Source: Megamerina dolium (taxonomy: Eukaryota > Arthropoda > Insecta > Diptera > Megamerinidae). From it: a DNA stretch of 64,000 nucleotides. Each line of letters starts with the position of its first letter. Position 1 is the first letter of the stretch. Under the pieces are notes generated by a model. The model saw only the letters and a program-made list of their open reading frames with translations. It was not told the origin of the DNA and did no database searches. The position numbers and the translations under genes are program-made. Shown here in pieces: positions 1 to 9,605 of the stretch. The DNA lies in contig OY978526.1 of assembly GCA_963854835.1 (NCBI GenBank), positions 42,013,140 to 42,077,139 of the forward strand, given 5' to 3'.

Positions 1-159
1 AATAATATTGGAGCTTATAGGTGAAATTGACCTGTATAACATTATTTTTTTAATGGCAAAAAGAAAATACAAAAAATTTACATTTAAACGTTTGTAAATG
101 AATGGAAATTGTATAAATATATTAAAAATCACGAAGAAAAAGCGAAAGAAAAATTAATA

Positions 160-914
160 CTTACTTACTTACTTATGTGGTCGTTACAACCGAAAATCGA
201 TTTAGGCCGAATCTAGCATGTTTCGCCAGACAGCTCTTTCCTTCGCTAGTTGGCGCCAGTTAGATATTCCAAGCGCTGACAAGTTCTTCAGTACTTGATC
301 TTTCCACCCGAGGTTAGGTCTGCCTCTTAAGCGTCGCCCACCAGCGGGTTCTGAATATAACACCTTCTTACCCGAAGCGTGTGCTTCCATTCGCTCGACA
401 TGACGTAGCCAGCGCAGCCGCTGAATTTTAATACACTTTACTATGTCGGTGTCGAAATACAGCTTATGGCTGTACCTTATTCGATACTCGTCACCAACGC
501 AAATACGTCCAAAGATCTTACATAGGACCTTTCTTTCGAAAACTCCGAGCGTTCTCTCATCTGAAGTGGAAATTGTCCAAGATTCGGTGCCATATGTAAG
601 GAAAGGCGTGATGAGAGACTTATAGAGTGTGGTTTTCATTCTTCGAGAGAGGGATCGACTCCTCAATTGCTTACTTAACCCAAAGTAGTACCTGTTAGCA
701 AGAGTGATCCTTCGCAATATCTCCAGGCTGACGTAATTACTGGTGTTAATGCTGCTTCCAAGATAGATAAAGTCCTTCACTACTTCAAAAATGTAGTTAT
801 CAACAGTGACGTGCTGTCCAGGACGCAGGGACTCTTTGTTTGTTGATACTAGGTACTTCGTCTTGCCCTCTTTCACCGTAAGACCCATCCGTCGCGGCTC
901 TCTTTCCAACTCTG
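160..914 (-). mobile_element. 5'-truncated RTE-like LINE, 3' fragment
   Basis: This is the 3' end of the non-LTR retrotransposon whose full copy lies at 46071-49443. An open frame at 202-909 encodes about 235 residues covering the region after reverse transcriptase motif C. It includes the GKTKYLVSTNKES block and the C-terminal RLRWLRHVERM and GGRRLRGRPNLGWKDQ motifs, and aligns throughout with the C-terminus of the full copy. After the stop codon there is only about 40 nt, ending in a tandem TAAG tail, as expected for RTE-clade elements. A perfect 13-bp duplication, AGAAAAATTAATA, flanks it at 147-159 and 915-927, so both ends are fixed: this is one insertion event truncated during target-primed reverse transcription. 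It cannot encode a working polymerase, since the endonuclease and catalytic palm are absent. It probably lies in an upstream MARS2 intron. Confidence 0.92.
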
Positions 915-916
915 AG

Positions 917-1923
917 AAAAATTAATATCGACACCAATAAAAATATATTTAACCCTTTCGACCCGACTCTAGAATAGCAATGTTAGAATAAAACTTTTGA
1001 TTGGAACTGCTTATTTAGGTATTGTAGAACTTATCACTGAATGAAAATCTGAGAAACAATGATGGGGATACTCAGGGCGAGGTGGTAAACCATTGTACCA
1101 TACGGGATGTTATGTGGTACAAATATGTACCAACCGTCAAGCATAGCAAACTATTCCAAATAGAAATAATAACCACAAAGATATAAATAATAGCAAATAG
1201 TACATTATATTTTATTAATTTTTAACATGAATAGAAAAGAAAAAGAACGTTATGATAAGAAAAGGTTTTTTTTTACTTGGCACTCGTGATAGACTGCTAA
1301 GGTAACAAAAAATGATTTGAATAGCATCATTATTTCGATTGAAGTCACTATATATTACCCATGCGCTTACAGCTGTTATTATTATCAAATGGTAAATAAA
1401 TTTCTTCCACCATATATCCCATTTTCGATCAAGAGGGCCCAAAAAGATTTTTGATATTATATCTTTTTTAGTAAATAAAAACCCACGAAAAGATAAGAAT
1501 TATATTATCCGGTACTTTCAAATTGCTTGCGCTATTTCGGGAAAATTGTTTTATCCTCAAATGAGGCCATACTTTTCAAAAAGAATTTTTCCTCATTATG
1601 TATTTGCCTCAAACCAAGCAAAGTCCATCGAGCAGCCAGTAATGTATTCGTTTAGTAACTAGCGATTCGCTTCCAGCTTTAAAATTAGTGCAAAGACTTT
1701 TAATAAAAATTGAATGCTTTAAACGTATGCACTATTTGATGCACTATTACAATTAGTTTGCCACTTAATTTACATACATTTTCTTATCCCGATTTGCTAT
1801 GTACTCGTATATACAAAACTTTGTTCTTCATATACGTATTTATGTACATACCCTTTGCTGCAATGTCTGATTTCACATTTATATATATTTTTTTTATGTT
1901 CTTGTGTTGCTTTATCATTACAG
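917..1923. other. AT-rich intronic DNA upstream of MARS2 exon
   Basis: No reading frame with recognisable similarity is visible here. The stretch precedes the splice acceptor at 1921-1923, so it is read as the 3' part of an upstream MARS2 intron. The end of the stretch supplies the pyrimidine-rich tract before the acceptor. I looked for the exon carrying the KMSKS-type end of the synthetase catalytic domain and did not find it. Confidence 0.5.
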
Positions 1924-2121
1924 ACTATAGCAGTACGAAAGCATTACGCATACTAAACTCTGAACTGGCAGATACGTTGGGAAATCTTTTATCGCGTGCC
2001 TGTGCAAAATCCTTAAATCCGCGACAAATTTATCCACGTTTGCATGTGGCGCATTTAGACGACTTCCTGCTACGTGTAGATGCAGCACAGCGTTTAGTGA
2101 CTGCCATCCGGCAACTTGATG
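1924..2121 (+). CDS. MARS2: Mitochondrial methionyl-tRNA synthetase, penultimate coding exon
   Basis: The exon encodes about 65 residues with the hallmark block [20 protein letters not shown], followed by [10 protein letters not shown]. This is the start of the alpha-helical anticodon-binding domain that follows the Rossmann catalytic domain in class I methionyl-tRNA synthetases of the mitochondrial MARS2 type. The enzyme charges mitochondrial tRNA-Met with methionine in the matrix. The acceptor is a T-rich tract ending in cag at 1921-1923. The donor is GTATGT starting at 2122. The exon begins with two bases completing a codon and ends one base into a codon, which matches the phase of the exon at 6333. 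The preceding exons with the HIGH and KMSKS-like signatures are not in the window. The upstream in-frame ATG at 1758 lies in intron sequence and is not the start. Confidence 0.9.
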
Positions 2122-2150
2122 GTATGTTTGTACTATGCACCGTGTAAGTG

Positions 2151-2298
2151 TTTGTGTGTGTGTGTGTATGTGTGTGTATGTTGAAATTTCCACATCTAAG
2201 GATGCAAATTAAATTTCGCCTTAACCAGACAATCGGATTGCGTGCAATTTGAATAAATATATGTTGATGATAATGATGATGATGACGATGATGATGAC
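2151..2298. repeat. (GT)n and (GAT)n microsatellites
   Basis: A GT-rich run occupies 2151-2180, 30 nt past the MARS2 donor site. An interrupted GAT/GAC trinucleotide run occupies 2263-2298. Confidence 0.8.
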
Positions 2299-2636
2299 TG
2301 CCACCAAAAACGCGGTCTAATAAATATTAAAATTTTACATTTCATTATATGTGTGTATGTGTGTGTGTACGAGCGTGTATATGTATGTGTTATACTGGTT
2401 AAATTTTTGTTCTCCACTAAAACTTGTGTATAAAGTTCTCAGTGTTGTAGTTTTGAGACCTTTTGGGCATTTAATAAATGCACATTTTATTAACATCCTT
2501 TTCTATATAAACCTTTTGATTGTTCGTAGCACTTTATTTCAGTTTTATTTTTAATAGAGTTTTCAAATATGTATTCACTTGCGGTATATGTAGAGACTTG
2601 TATTAGCTGAGCTATAATTTGGGACACTACATTTAT

Positions 2637-2763
2637 GTGCAACAGCACCGATGCCAAAGGCATCACCGACATCAACAACAACAACGATGCCAACGCAAAC
2701 ACCGACACAAACAACATTGCCATTGTTGGCAATGGTGTTGTTGCTGCTACAACAAAAACAACA
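2637..2763 (+). mobile_element. Jockey-like LINE, very short 3' end
   Basis: The 127 bp repeat the 3' end of the LINE fragment at 17409-18055. Both contain the GCACCGATGCC...GGCATCACCGACATCAAC stretch followed by CAA repeats and an A/C-rich tail. The copy is flanked by a perfect 13-bp duplication, ACACTACATTTAT, at 2624-2636 and 2764-2776. That identifies it as a complete 5'-truncated insertion rather than a chance low-complexity match. It lies in the MARS2 intron in the same sense as the gene. It has no coding capacity. Confidence 0.85.
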
Positions 2764-2776
2764 ACACTACATTTAT

Positions 2777-3710
2777 CTTCGCGTCCATGAGATTCTTTAC
2801 CTTATTGTTTTTTTTTTTTTGTCAACCACTTTTATTAAATTTTTGGGTGTTGTATTTTTTGCATTGCATTAAACATACAATTGCGGAGGAAATATAAAAC
2901 TTTCATAATATCAGTGTTGGGAATATAGTGGAAGATGAATATCGTAACCAAAGCTCTTAATTATTGATAATCAGGCATTCTAGTTTCCAGTAAATATTAT
3001 CAATTAATGATCAAAATTCTTGCTTCGATGACTGCTCTCGACTTAATGAATAAAATTAACATTTTTAGAGGAAAATTATTTCACTCGTTAAATGTATATA
3101 TAAAATACATACCTAGACGAATAGACTTGAGTTTCTTCAAATCTATTCATTCTATATGCCACAAGTCAATACCAATCTGCCAAAATGATGTCCTTTTATC
3201 GAGCAATTTTATTAACTGCTTGATAACTGAGAAATACTGAGTACAAGTACATAAGTAGTTGTTTATTCTTGCGTAAAAATTTCATCTTCAATTATGAATT
3301 TTTCTTTCTCATCATTATTGTGCAACTGCTTAAGAGTCGAATAAGGACTGTATCGAAAAGAAATTGCACACATTGTTTTGCTTATAACTTAACGGGTTTT
3401 ATTTGTTTCTATTCCAATTTTTTTATTTGCTTTAACAATTAACAACGATTTTTATCATCACCTTCATTGAATTCGGTACACTTTCTTATATTACGGGCGA
3501 TTTCTGAAAAATTTGAAAGCTGGGAAAAAGATGAAATTTCATGTGTTTCAAAATACCGTAGAACCTCAAAGTTGGCTTGATCGAAAGCCATTACATAGTA
3601 AAAACGTGTCCCGAATATCCAAAATAATAAGCCCGTATGAGTGATTTAGCAGAGATAGCACAGGTATCGTATTGATCAATGGTTTCAACTTTGCGTAACG
3701 ATTTGAATAT
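2777..3710. other. Intronic DNA without recognisable feature
   Basis: This is AT-rich sequence between two transposon insertions in the MARS2 intron. Short open frames are present (for example 3007-3240), but they show no recognisable protein composition or motif. Confidence 0.5.
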
Positions 3711-5610
3711 AAAAAATCTCCTTACAGTCGGCTGGGGCCGACCAAACTATACCCTGCATATGTAGATTTATATATAAAAAGTTTACTCGAATATCCAACT
3801 TTTCTTTTATTTCCACTTTTCGAGAAACAATTTTTGTATATACTACTAATTTACACCCGAAATATGGTTGACTTTGACGAAGTAAAAGGATTTTAAGATA
3901 ATTCCGAGGCTTAGTATGGGAGCTATATAAAATTGGGCGTGGCTTGCCACTTTCTAGTAAATCCAATTAATTTTTCAACGTTAATCCACACCTTAAATTT
4001 GGTGTCCTACGTTGAATAGTTTCTAAGTTATGGTGGTTAACATTTTTGTTTAATTTCCTCAACTTTGTATGGGAGCCCCAATAAGAAGTGGGCGTGGTAC
4101 GCTGATTTTTCGCCAGATTATTTCCGAATACCATATTAACCTAAGTGCTAATTATGATTGTTCTAGACAGAAGGATACAGAAGTTACAGCTATTTCAATT
4201 TAAAAGAAATTCGGTCATTTTGTATGGCGGCTACTATCAACAGTGGGCGTGGCGCGTCCATTTCCTGTGAGTCTAGTTGCTCCTACAATACTAATCCATA
4301 CCTAAAATCTCGTTCTTTTACGCTAAATGGTTTATAAGTTATGGCGCTTAAAAGTTTTAGTTTAATTCCCTTGACTTTGTATGGGAGACCCATGAAGGAG
4401 TGGGTGTGACACACTGATTTTCTGCCAGATTATTTCCGACTACGATATTAATTTAAGTGTCAATTATGGTTATCCTAGACAAGAGATTGCCGAAGTTACA
4501 GCTGTTTCAATTTAAAATTTGTATGGGGGCTACGATAAACAGTGGGCGTGGTAAGCCCATTTCCTGTGAGCCTAATTGCTCGTACAATACTAATCCATAC
4601 CTTAAGTTCCGTTGTCCTAGGCTAAATGGTTTGTAAGCTATGGAGCTTAAAATTTTAGTTTAATTCACTCGACTTTGTATGGGAGACCCATGAAGTAGTA
4701 GGCGTGGCACACTGATTTTCTGCCAGATTATTTCCGACTACGATATTAATTTAAGTGTCAATTATGGTTATTCTAGACAGAAGTTTGCCGAAGTTATAGC
4801 TGTTTCAATTTAAAATTTGTATGGGGGCTACGATAAACAGTGGGCGTGGTGCACCCATTTTCTGTGAGCCTAGTTGCTCGTACAATGCTAATCCATACCT
4901 CAAATCTCGTTGTCCTACGCTATATATTTTGTAAGTTATAACCGGTAACATTTTTTTTAATTTCCGCAACTTTGTATGGGAGACCCAAAAAAGAGTGGGC
5001 GTGGCACACTGATTTTCTGCCATATTATTTCTCACTGCCATGTTAATCTAAGTGTCAATTATGGTTATTCTGGACAGAAGATTGTAGAAGTTACAGCTGT
5101 TTCAATTTAAAAGAAGTACAGACACTTTGTATGAGAGCTACGCTAAAAAGTAGGCGTGGCTCAGCCACTTTTGGCGAGATTATATAGTAGTATAATATAA
5201 CTCTATGTGCAAAATATTGTTGTCCCAAGTGGTATATTATGTGAGTTATAGCAAGTTAAAGATTTTGAAAATTTCGAGGTTAGTCGCTTTGAATGCTTGG
5301 TGTGGGCGTGGTTATTAACCGATCATGCCCAATATCAATCCCCTCCGTACCCTTGGATCATAGATTACTTATGCCAAATTTCATCGAAATAGCTCAATAT
5401 TTACTCAAGTTATCGTGCGAACCAGCCAGGTGACAGACAGACGGACGGACGGACGGACGGACGGACGGACGGACATCGTTAAATCGAAAATTTAATCGAC
5501 GCTGATCACGAATATATATCCATGTCTATATCTCCGGAGATTCCTTCAAGTGGACACAAACATCTGACCGAAATGAATATACCATGCATATTGCATTATG
5601 CAGGGTATAA
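3711..5610 (-). mobile_element. Helentron/DINE-1-like non-autonomous element, copy A (n=3)
   Basis: Copy A is the longest of five. The low-coordinate end carries a perfect hairpin, GTCGGCTGGGGCCGAC, just inside an A-rich border, followed by TATACCCTGCATA. The other end carries the exact inverted complement TATGCAGGGTATA. About 180 bp before that end is a (GGAC)n tract preceded by GACAGACAGAC, the (GTCY)n feature known from DINE-1/mini-me elements. I assign it to the minus strand because a terminal hairpin marks the 3' end of such elements and the tract then reads GTCC. The interior has ten monomers marked by the GGGCGTGG box or a close variant near 3935, 4090, 4245, 4402, 4544, 4700, 4842, 4997, 5152 and 5304. 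Their order is F-(XY)3-X-T1-T2. No protein is encoded, so movement would need a helicase supplied elsewhere. Confidence 0.85.
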
Positions 5611-6332
5611 AAAGCTAAATATACAATCAATGATAAGAAAGAAAAAAGAAAATGAGAAATAAAATAAATAAATAAAATGTCCAATTATTTCAAGTGAGAC
5701 GAGGGAGTGGTTCTCCATCCATGAAATTTTCAAACATTTCCGATATAAATAAAGGAAATTTCTAATTAATTGCGGGGTATTCATGTCAGATACGGCTCTG
5801 AATATTAATACTTTAGAGGACGATATCCCGAAAACTTTGTTAATTGTCTTCATAGTGTCCGCCTATAGAAGTGGTTTTTGGAAACCTTTTCCCAAAAACC
5901 TCTAACTGGCTCCAGCATCAATTTGTACAAGTTTCTTACGCACGTGTTCTGAAACACCAATAAAAGCCGAATAGATCACATGATTAAAAATACTGAATTG
6001 CGTGTATGCAGTTTCTTTTCGATACAAACCTTAACTGTAGTAAAATAAGGCAGCTCCACTCTATTATATACACAGTACTTAGTAATATGATCGTCCATTA
6101 GGCCACTGATGCGGAAGAGCACATCTACTCAAATTGCAAGAATTCGCGGCAAAATTAATATTTAAATACTTGGCTTTCTCTCTCCAACCTAGTACTATTT
6201 ATTCTCGTTTGGCTATCTTTCTCGAGTACGTTTCTCACACTTGCTCCCCTGCTTTATCACATTATACTATACAATGGCATTAAAATTGACTTTCTTTGTT
6301 GTTTTTATTACTGTATTTATTATTATTGGCAG
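5611..6332. other. Intronic DNA before last MARS2 exon
   Basis: No gene-like frame or repeat that I recognise is present. It ends in the pyrimidine-poor but usable acceptor ttattattggcag at 6320-6332. Confidence 0.5.
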
Positions 6333-6850
6333 AACGTTGCAGTCAACATTACGATGACAACAATTTCTATTTGGTAGTCGACACAATAATGGCAACATTA
6401 CATGCAGCTAATAATTTCTTTGAAGCGTCACGCCCGTGGGAATTGAAAGACGATAGCCACTTGCCAACGGCATCCGGACGATCCACAGCGAACAACAATA
6501 TTGAAAATACCAACAGGCTAGAGACTATAATCGCAATGACAATGGATGTGCTACGATTGTGTGGCATCGTCTTGCAACCGATTATACCAGAGCTCAGTGG
6601 AAGGCTGCTGGATAAATTAAATGTGCCATTGCAACAACGGTTATGGTGCAATTTAAGTGAGAGTTTTATCGATGGTGCTATTGCTATGCAACGTGAAGAG
6701 CATCCATTGGGCAGCACTGATGCGGTACTCTTTCGACGCATTCAACTTAAGGATCAGAATGCATTAGATAAGACAAAAATATTATTACCAGCGCAAAGAA
6801 GGGAAAAAGTGAAAATAACAAAACAGAAAACAAACAAGTTGGCGCAATAA
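6333..6850 (+). CDS. MARS2: Mitochondrial methionyl-tRNA synthetase, terminal exon
   Basis: The exon encodes the C-terminal 172 residues, ending at the TAA at 6848-6850. It begins [13 protein letters not shown], then has [25 protein letters not shown] and later [24 protein letters not shown]. These match the layout of the MARS2 anticodon-binding helical bundle (the family's HYDNF, FVQRHAPWKL and LQPVTPSLADKLL regions). An insertion of about 20 polar residues ([20 protein letters not shown]) sits between the helix-forming blocks. The last 20 or so residues are lysine-rich ([13 protein letters not shown]), unlike the conserved part. Splice phase matches the exon ending at 2121. The antisense open frame over the same bases is a shadow. 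Confidence is high for family and lower for exact organellar assignment. Confidence 0.92.
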
Positions 6851-7018
6851 GGGGCCGCAAAGTACGACTCGTAGCTACTTGAATACACTTGAAGTTTGTG
6901 CAAATTCAGAATGCTACGTACATAACGTTGCCGTTGTTTTGTAGTCTCATTATTGGATTTTTTCCACCCCGTCACATTTACGATAATCGATGGCTTCAGT
7001 CTGACAGCACGTAATGAC

Positions 7019-7024
7019 AATAAA
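7019..7024 (+). promoter_or_regulatory. MARS2: Candidate polyadenylation signal for MARS2
   Basis: The first AATAAA after the MARS2 stop codon lies 169 nt downstream, a normal 3' UTR length for a fly gene. It is followed at 7070 and beyond by a GTTGTTGTTT and T-rich stretch that would suit a downstream element. No transcript evidence is available. Confidence 0.45.
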
Positions 7025-7533
7025 ATATTTTAAAAGTGTTTCAATAGGAGGGAGCATTAAATATTTACATTATTATTGTTGTTGTTTTTATTTTTATTTT
7101 TTTGTATATGTATGGACATTATTGCTATCTCTTTTCTTTGTTGTTGTCGGTTTGCGCTTAAGTAATATGTTCGATACACTTGTGTGTATATCAATATATG
7201 TTAAGTATGCAAGTGATGTATTATATTATTATTTATATACTAGATAAATTTATATACTAGATAAATATGATTATAGTTTTCATTATTAATTAATTAATAA
7301 TTACATATGTATCATACATTTGAAATAATCTATATTGACATAAGTTGATTAAGTGATATGCTACATATGCCATTTAGGGCTGGGACAAACTACTTGTCCC
7401 AATATTTCGTTTTCAACAAGTTGATAGTTAATCTAACTTAAATTAGTTGAAAATATATACAAAAGCGGACAATTGACTTGTGCCTGGGACATTGTCAAAT
7501 TAGTTGTTACATAGATGTGACTATTATGGGGTG
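7025..7533. other. AT-rich intergenic DNA
   Basis: No coding sequence is visible. A small stem GGGACA...TGTCCC is present near 7381-7400, and a further GGGACA lies at about 7486, but no terminal structure of a known element could be defined. Confidence 0.4.
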
Positions 7534-8716
7534 TAGTAAAAAGTATTCCATTATTTTTCCAATAGTTGGCCTTAGTAATCTGTATCTCGCGTTGTATAAG
7601 TGCGATCGGGTTACGCTAGATTGCGTTAGAAAGATAGGATTTCGTACTAAATAAACTTTTCAGGCAGTTTTGTGATTGCTTGACTCAGTATTGTTTGAGT
7701 ACGCGTTAAAGATATTTTAGTGTTTTTTCGATAAAGGCGAAAACGCAAGCCAGACGGCTGAAAATGTGAATAGTGTTTATGGTCCTGATACTGTAACAAC
7801 CAATTACGTGCAATTTTGGTTTCGTCGATTCCGTTCCTGTAATTTTGTTGTCAAAGATGCACCACGCTCTAACGAAAATATCGATAAAATAATGGAAATC
7901 GCACTGTTTTTATTGTCCAGGAGCTAAACATTGCACAAAAAACCGTTTGGAACCATTTAAATAAGGATACAAAAAGAAACTCCAGGTATGGGTGCCACAC
8001 GAGTTAACGCAAAAAAACCTCATGGACCGAATTTCTATTTGCGAATCGCTGCTGAGTCGCAACAAAATCGATCCATTTCTGAAGCGGACGGGTCACTTTC
8101 GACAACGTCAAGCGAAAACGGTCGTGGTTGAATAGTGGTGAGCCGGCGCAAACGGTGGCCAAGCCAGAATTGACGGTCAGGAAGGTTTTGCTATGCGCTC
8201 GGTATTTGCGGTAGGATTGGCACTGAATCATCTACTATGAGCTGCTCCTCTACGGCCGAACTCTTAATTCGGACTTGTACTGTCAACAATTGGACCGTCT
8301 GAAGGAAGCGATCGCCCAGAAGCCGCCAGCTTTGGCCAATAGGAGAGAAATTGTGTTCCATCAGGACAACCCCAGGCCACACACATCGATAGTGACTCGC
8401 CAGAAGCTCCGGAAGTTTGGTTGGGAGGTTCTTATACATCCACCTTATAGTCCGGACCTGGCACCAAGTCATTACTACCTGTTCCTGTTTATGGCGTATG
8501 ATTTTGCTGGTGAAAAATTCGCCTCAAGAGAAGCTTGTGAAGATCGACTGTTCCAGGTTTTTGCAAATAAGGACGAAGGTTTCTATGAGAGTGGCATTAT
8601 GAAATTACCTTCAAAATGGCAACAAGTGATCGAACAAAACAGTGCATATTTGACCTAAATCGGATCATTCTAACTATGCTAAATAAAACCTTCAGTTTTA
8701 ATGGATTTCTTTATAT
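7534..8716 (+). mobile_element. Mellifera-like mariner, degenerate copy 1
   Basis: The element has a transposase gene interrupted by several small deletions and frameshifts. The left end resembles that of the copy at 14219, and the right end ATGGATTTCTTTATATA is a worn version of the same inverted repeat. The best-preserved frame is 8275-8658, 127 residues: it has HQDN, then HPPYSPDLAPSHYYLF and ends LPSKWQQVIEQNSAYLT. The spacing between the second and third catalytic positions is exactly 34 residues, the mariner DD34D signature, but the third aspartate is histidine here. Compared with copy 2 it lacks the block with the first catalytic aspartate (VTGDEKW), lost around 8087. It retains about 80 bp of N-terminal coding region (7743-7827) that copy 2 has lost. 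Confidence 0.88.
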
Positions 8717-9356
8717 AATGTCAAAATTTTTGAGTGCACTAGATGTTTTTCTATTTGACTTCTTACTCACAATTTCATTTTAATATACCTAGATATTTTA
8801 GGGCAATACAACATCCTTGATCCGTGTATTAATCCAACAAATTGAAATGCACATTAAGCAAGCACAAGTAAGAAAAAATCCAAAAATATCAACTACCACA
8901 GCACATGGAAGAATGCATACCGACTGACTAATGATATAATTACAATTCAAATAGACATTCCTCTTCATTGTATGTAATTTTATTCCAGGTTGAGGTTATT
9001 CAATGCCACTCCGCCATTGCATTTGTTACTTTTATCATTATGCAGTATGTTCTCTTTCTTCTTTACCTACCTCACTACTTTTCATTATTTTTTGCACTCG
9101 CAATAACGGCACAACACTAGGGCTTGTAAATTTACATTCCCATGGCCGAAACAAACATAAGAATACAGTTTAAAAATTGTTCTTAAATTAATTTAGTATT
9201 GTCCATTCGATCATATATGAACTCATATCTGAATATATAGGTTTAAGAAGTGCAGCTTAATATATTTGTAAACTGAACGAAAACAACAAACTGAAAATTA
9301 AAATACTACATAATAGTGAATAAATGTCGAAAGCACAGTTTAAATAGATTTTTTCT
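8717..9356. other. AT-rich intergenic DNA
   Basis: No recognisable gene, repeat or RNA is visible in this stretch. Confidence 0.4.
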
Positions 9357-9605
9357 TGTGTGAATGGTGGGTGCCGACCGGCAAGTAGTTAGCAATTTTT
9401 CGGGCAATAACATTTTGCCATGAAAATGCCTCTAAAAGAGCTCTGTGACTTCTGCCGTTCGGAACCGCCTAATATAAGTAAGCCATTTCTAATACTGCCT
9501 AAAAAATTCAACACACGCAACAGTACTAAAAGAAAAGCACGACTAAAGAGCCGATCAGAGCCTATATGTGCCACAAATATATATATGATTGGTAAGAGCA
9601 TTGCA
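9357..9605 (+). mobile_element. Headless SINE copy
   Basis: It matches the body of the tRNA-derived SINE at 23869 and 40964. Shared blocks are the GGTGGGTGCCG start, TTTGCCATG, the CTAAAAGAGCTCTGTGA segment, TGCCGTTCGGAACCG and the CTAAAGAG 3' part. The tRNA-like head with boxes A and B is deleted. The short open frames over it (9420-9611, both strands) are therefore SINE sequence and not genes. Confidence 0.75.

Larger units (their letters stand above)
2122..6332 (+). other. MARS2: MARS2 terminal intron (4.2 kb)
   Basis: The intron begins GTATGT and ends ggcag. It splits a glutamate codon: the single g left at 2121 joins aa at 6333, and the frame continues as [13 protein letters not shown]. 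About half of its length is transposon: a 127-bp Jockey-like 3' fragment at 2637-2763 and the 1.9 kb Helentron-like element at 3711-5610. It also holds a (GT)n run at 2151-2180 and a GAT-rich run at 2263-2298. No coding sequence of its own is visible. Confidence 0.85.

Noticed and set aside
917..1923. Expected preceding MARS2 exon with the catalytic-domain end
   Set aside because: No KMSKS-like or neighbouring conserved sequence was found in any frame, so the upstream exons are taken to lie before the window.
6367..6741. Minus-strand 124-codon open frame opposite the MARS2 terminal exon
   Set aside because: The plus strand encodes the conserved synthetase domain; the antisense frame has no motif.
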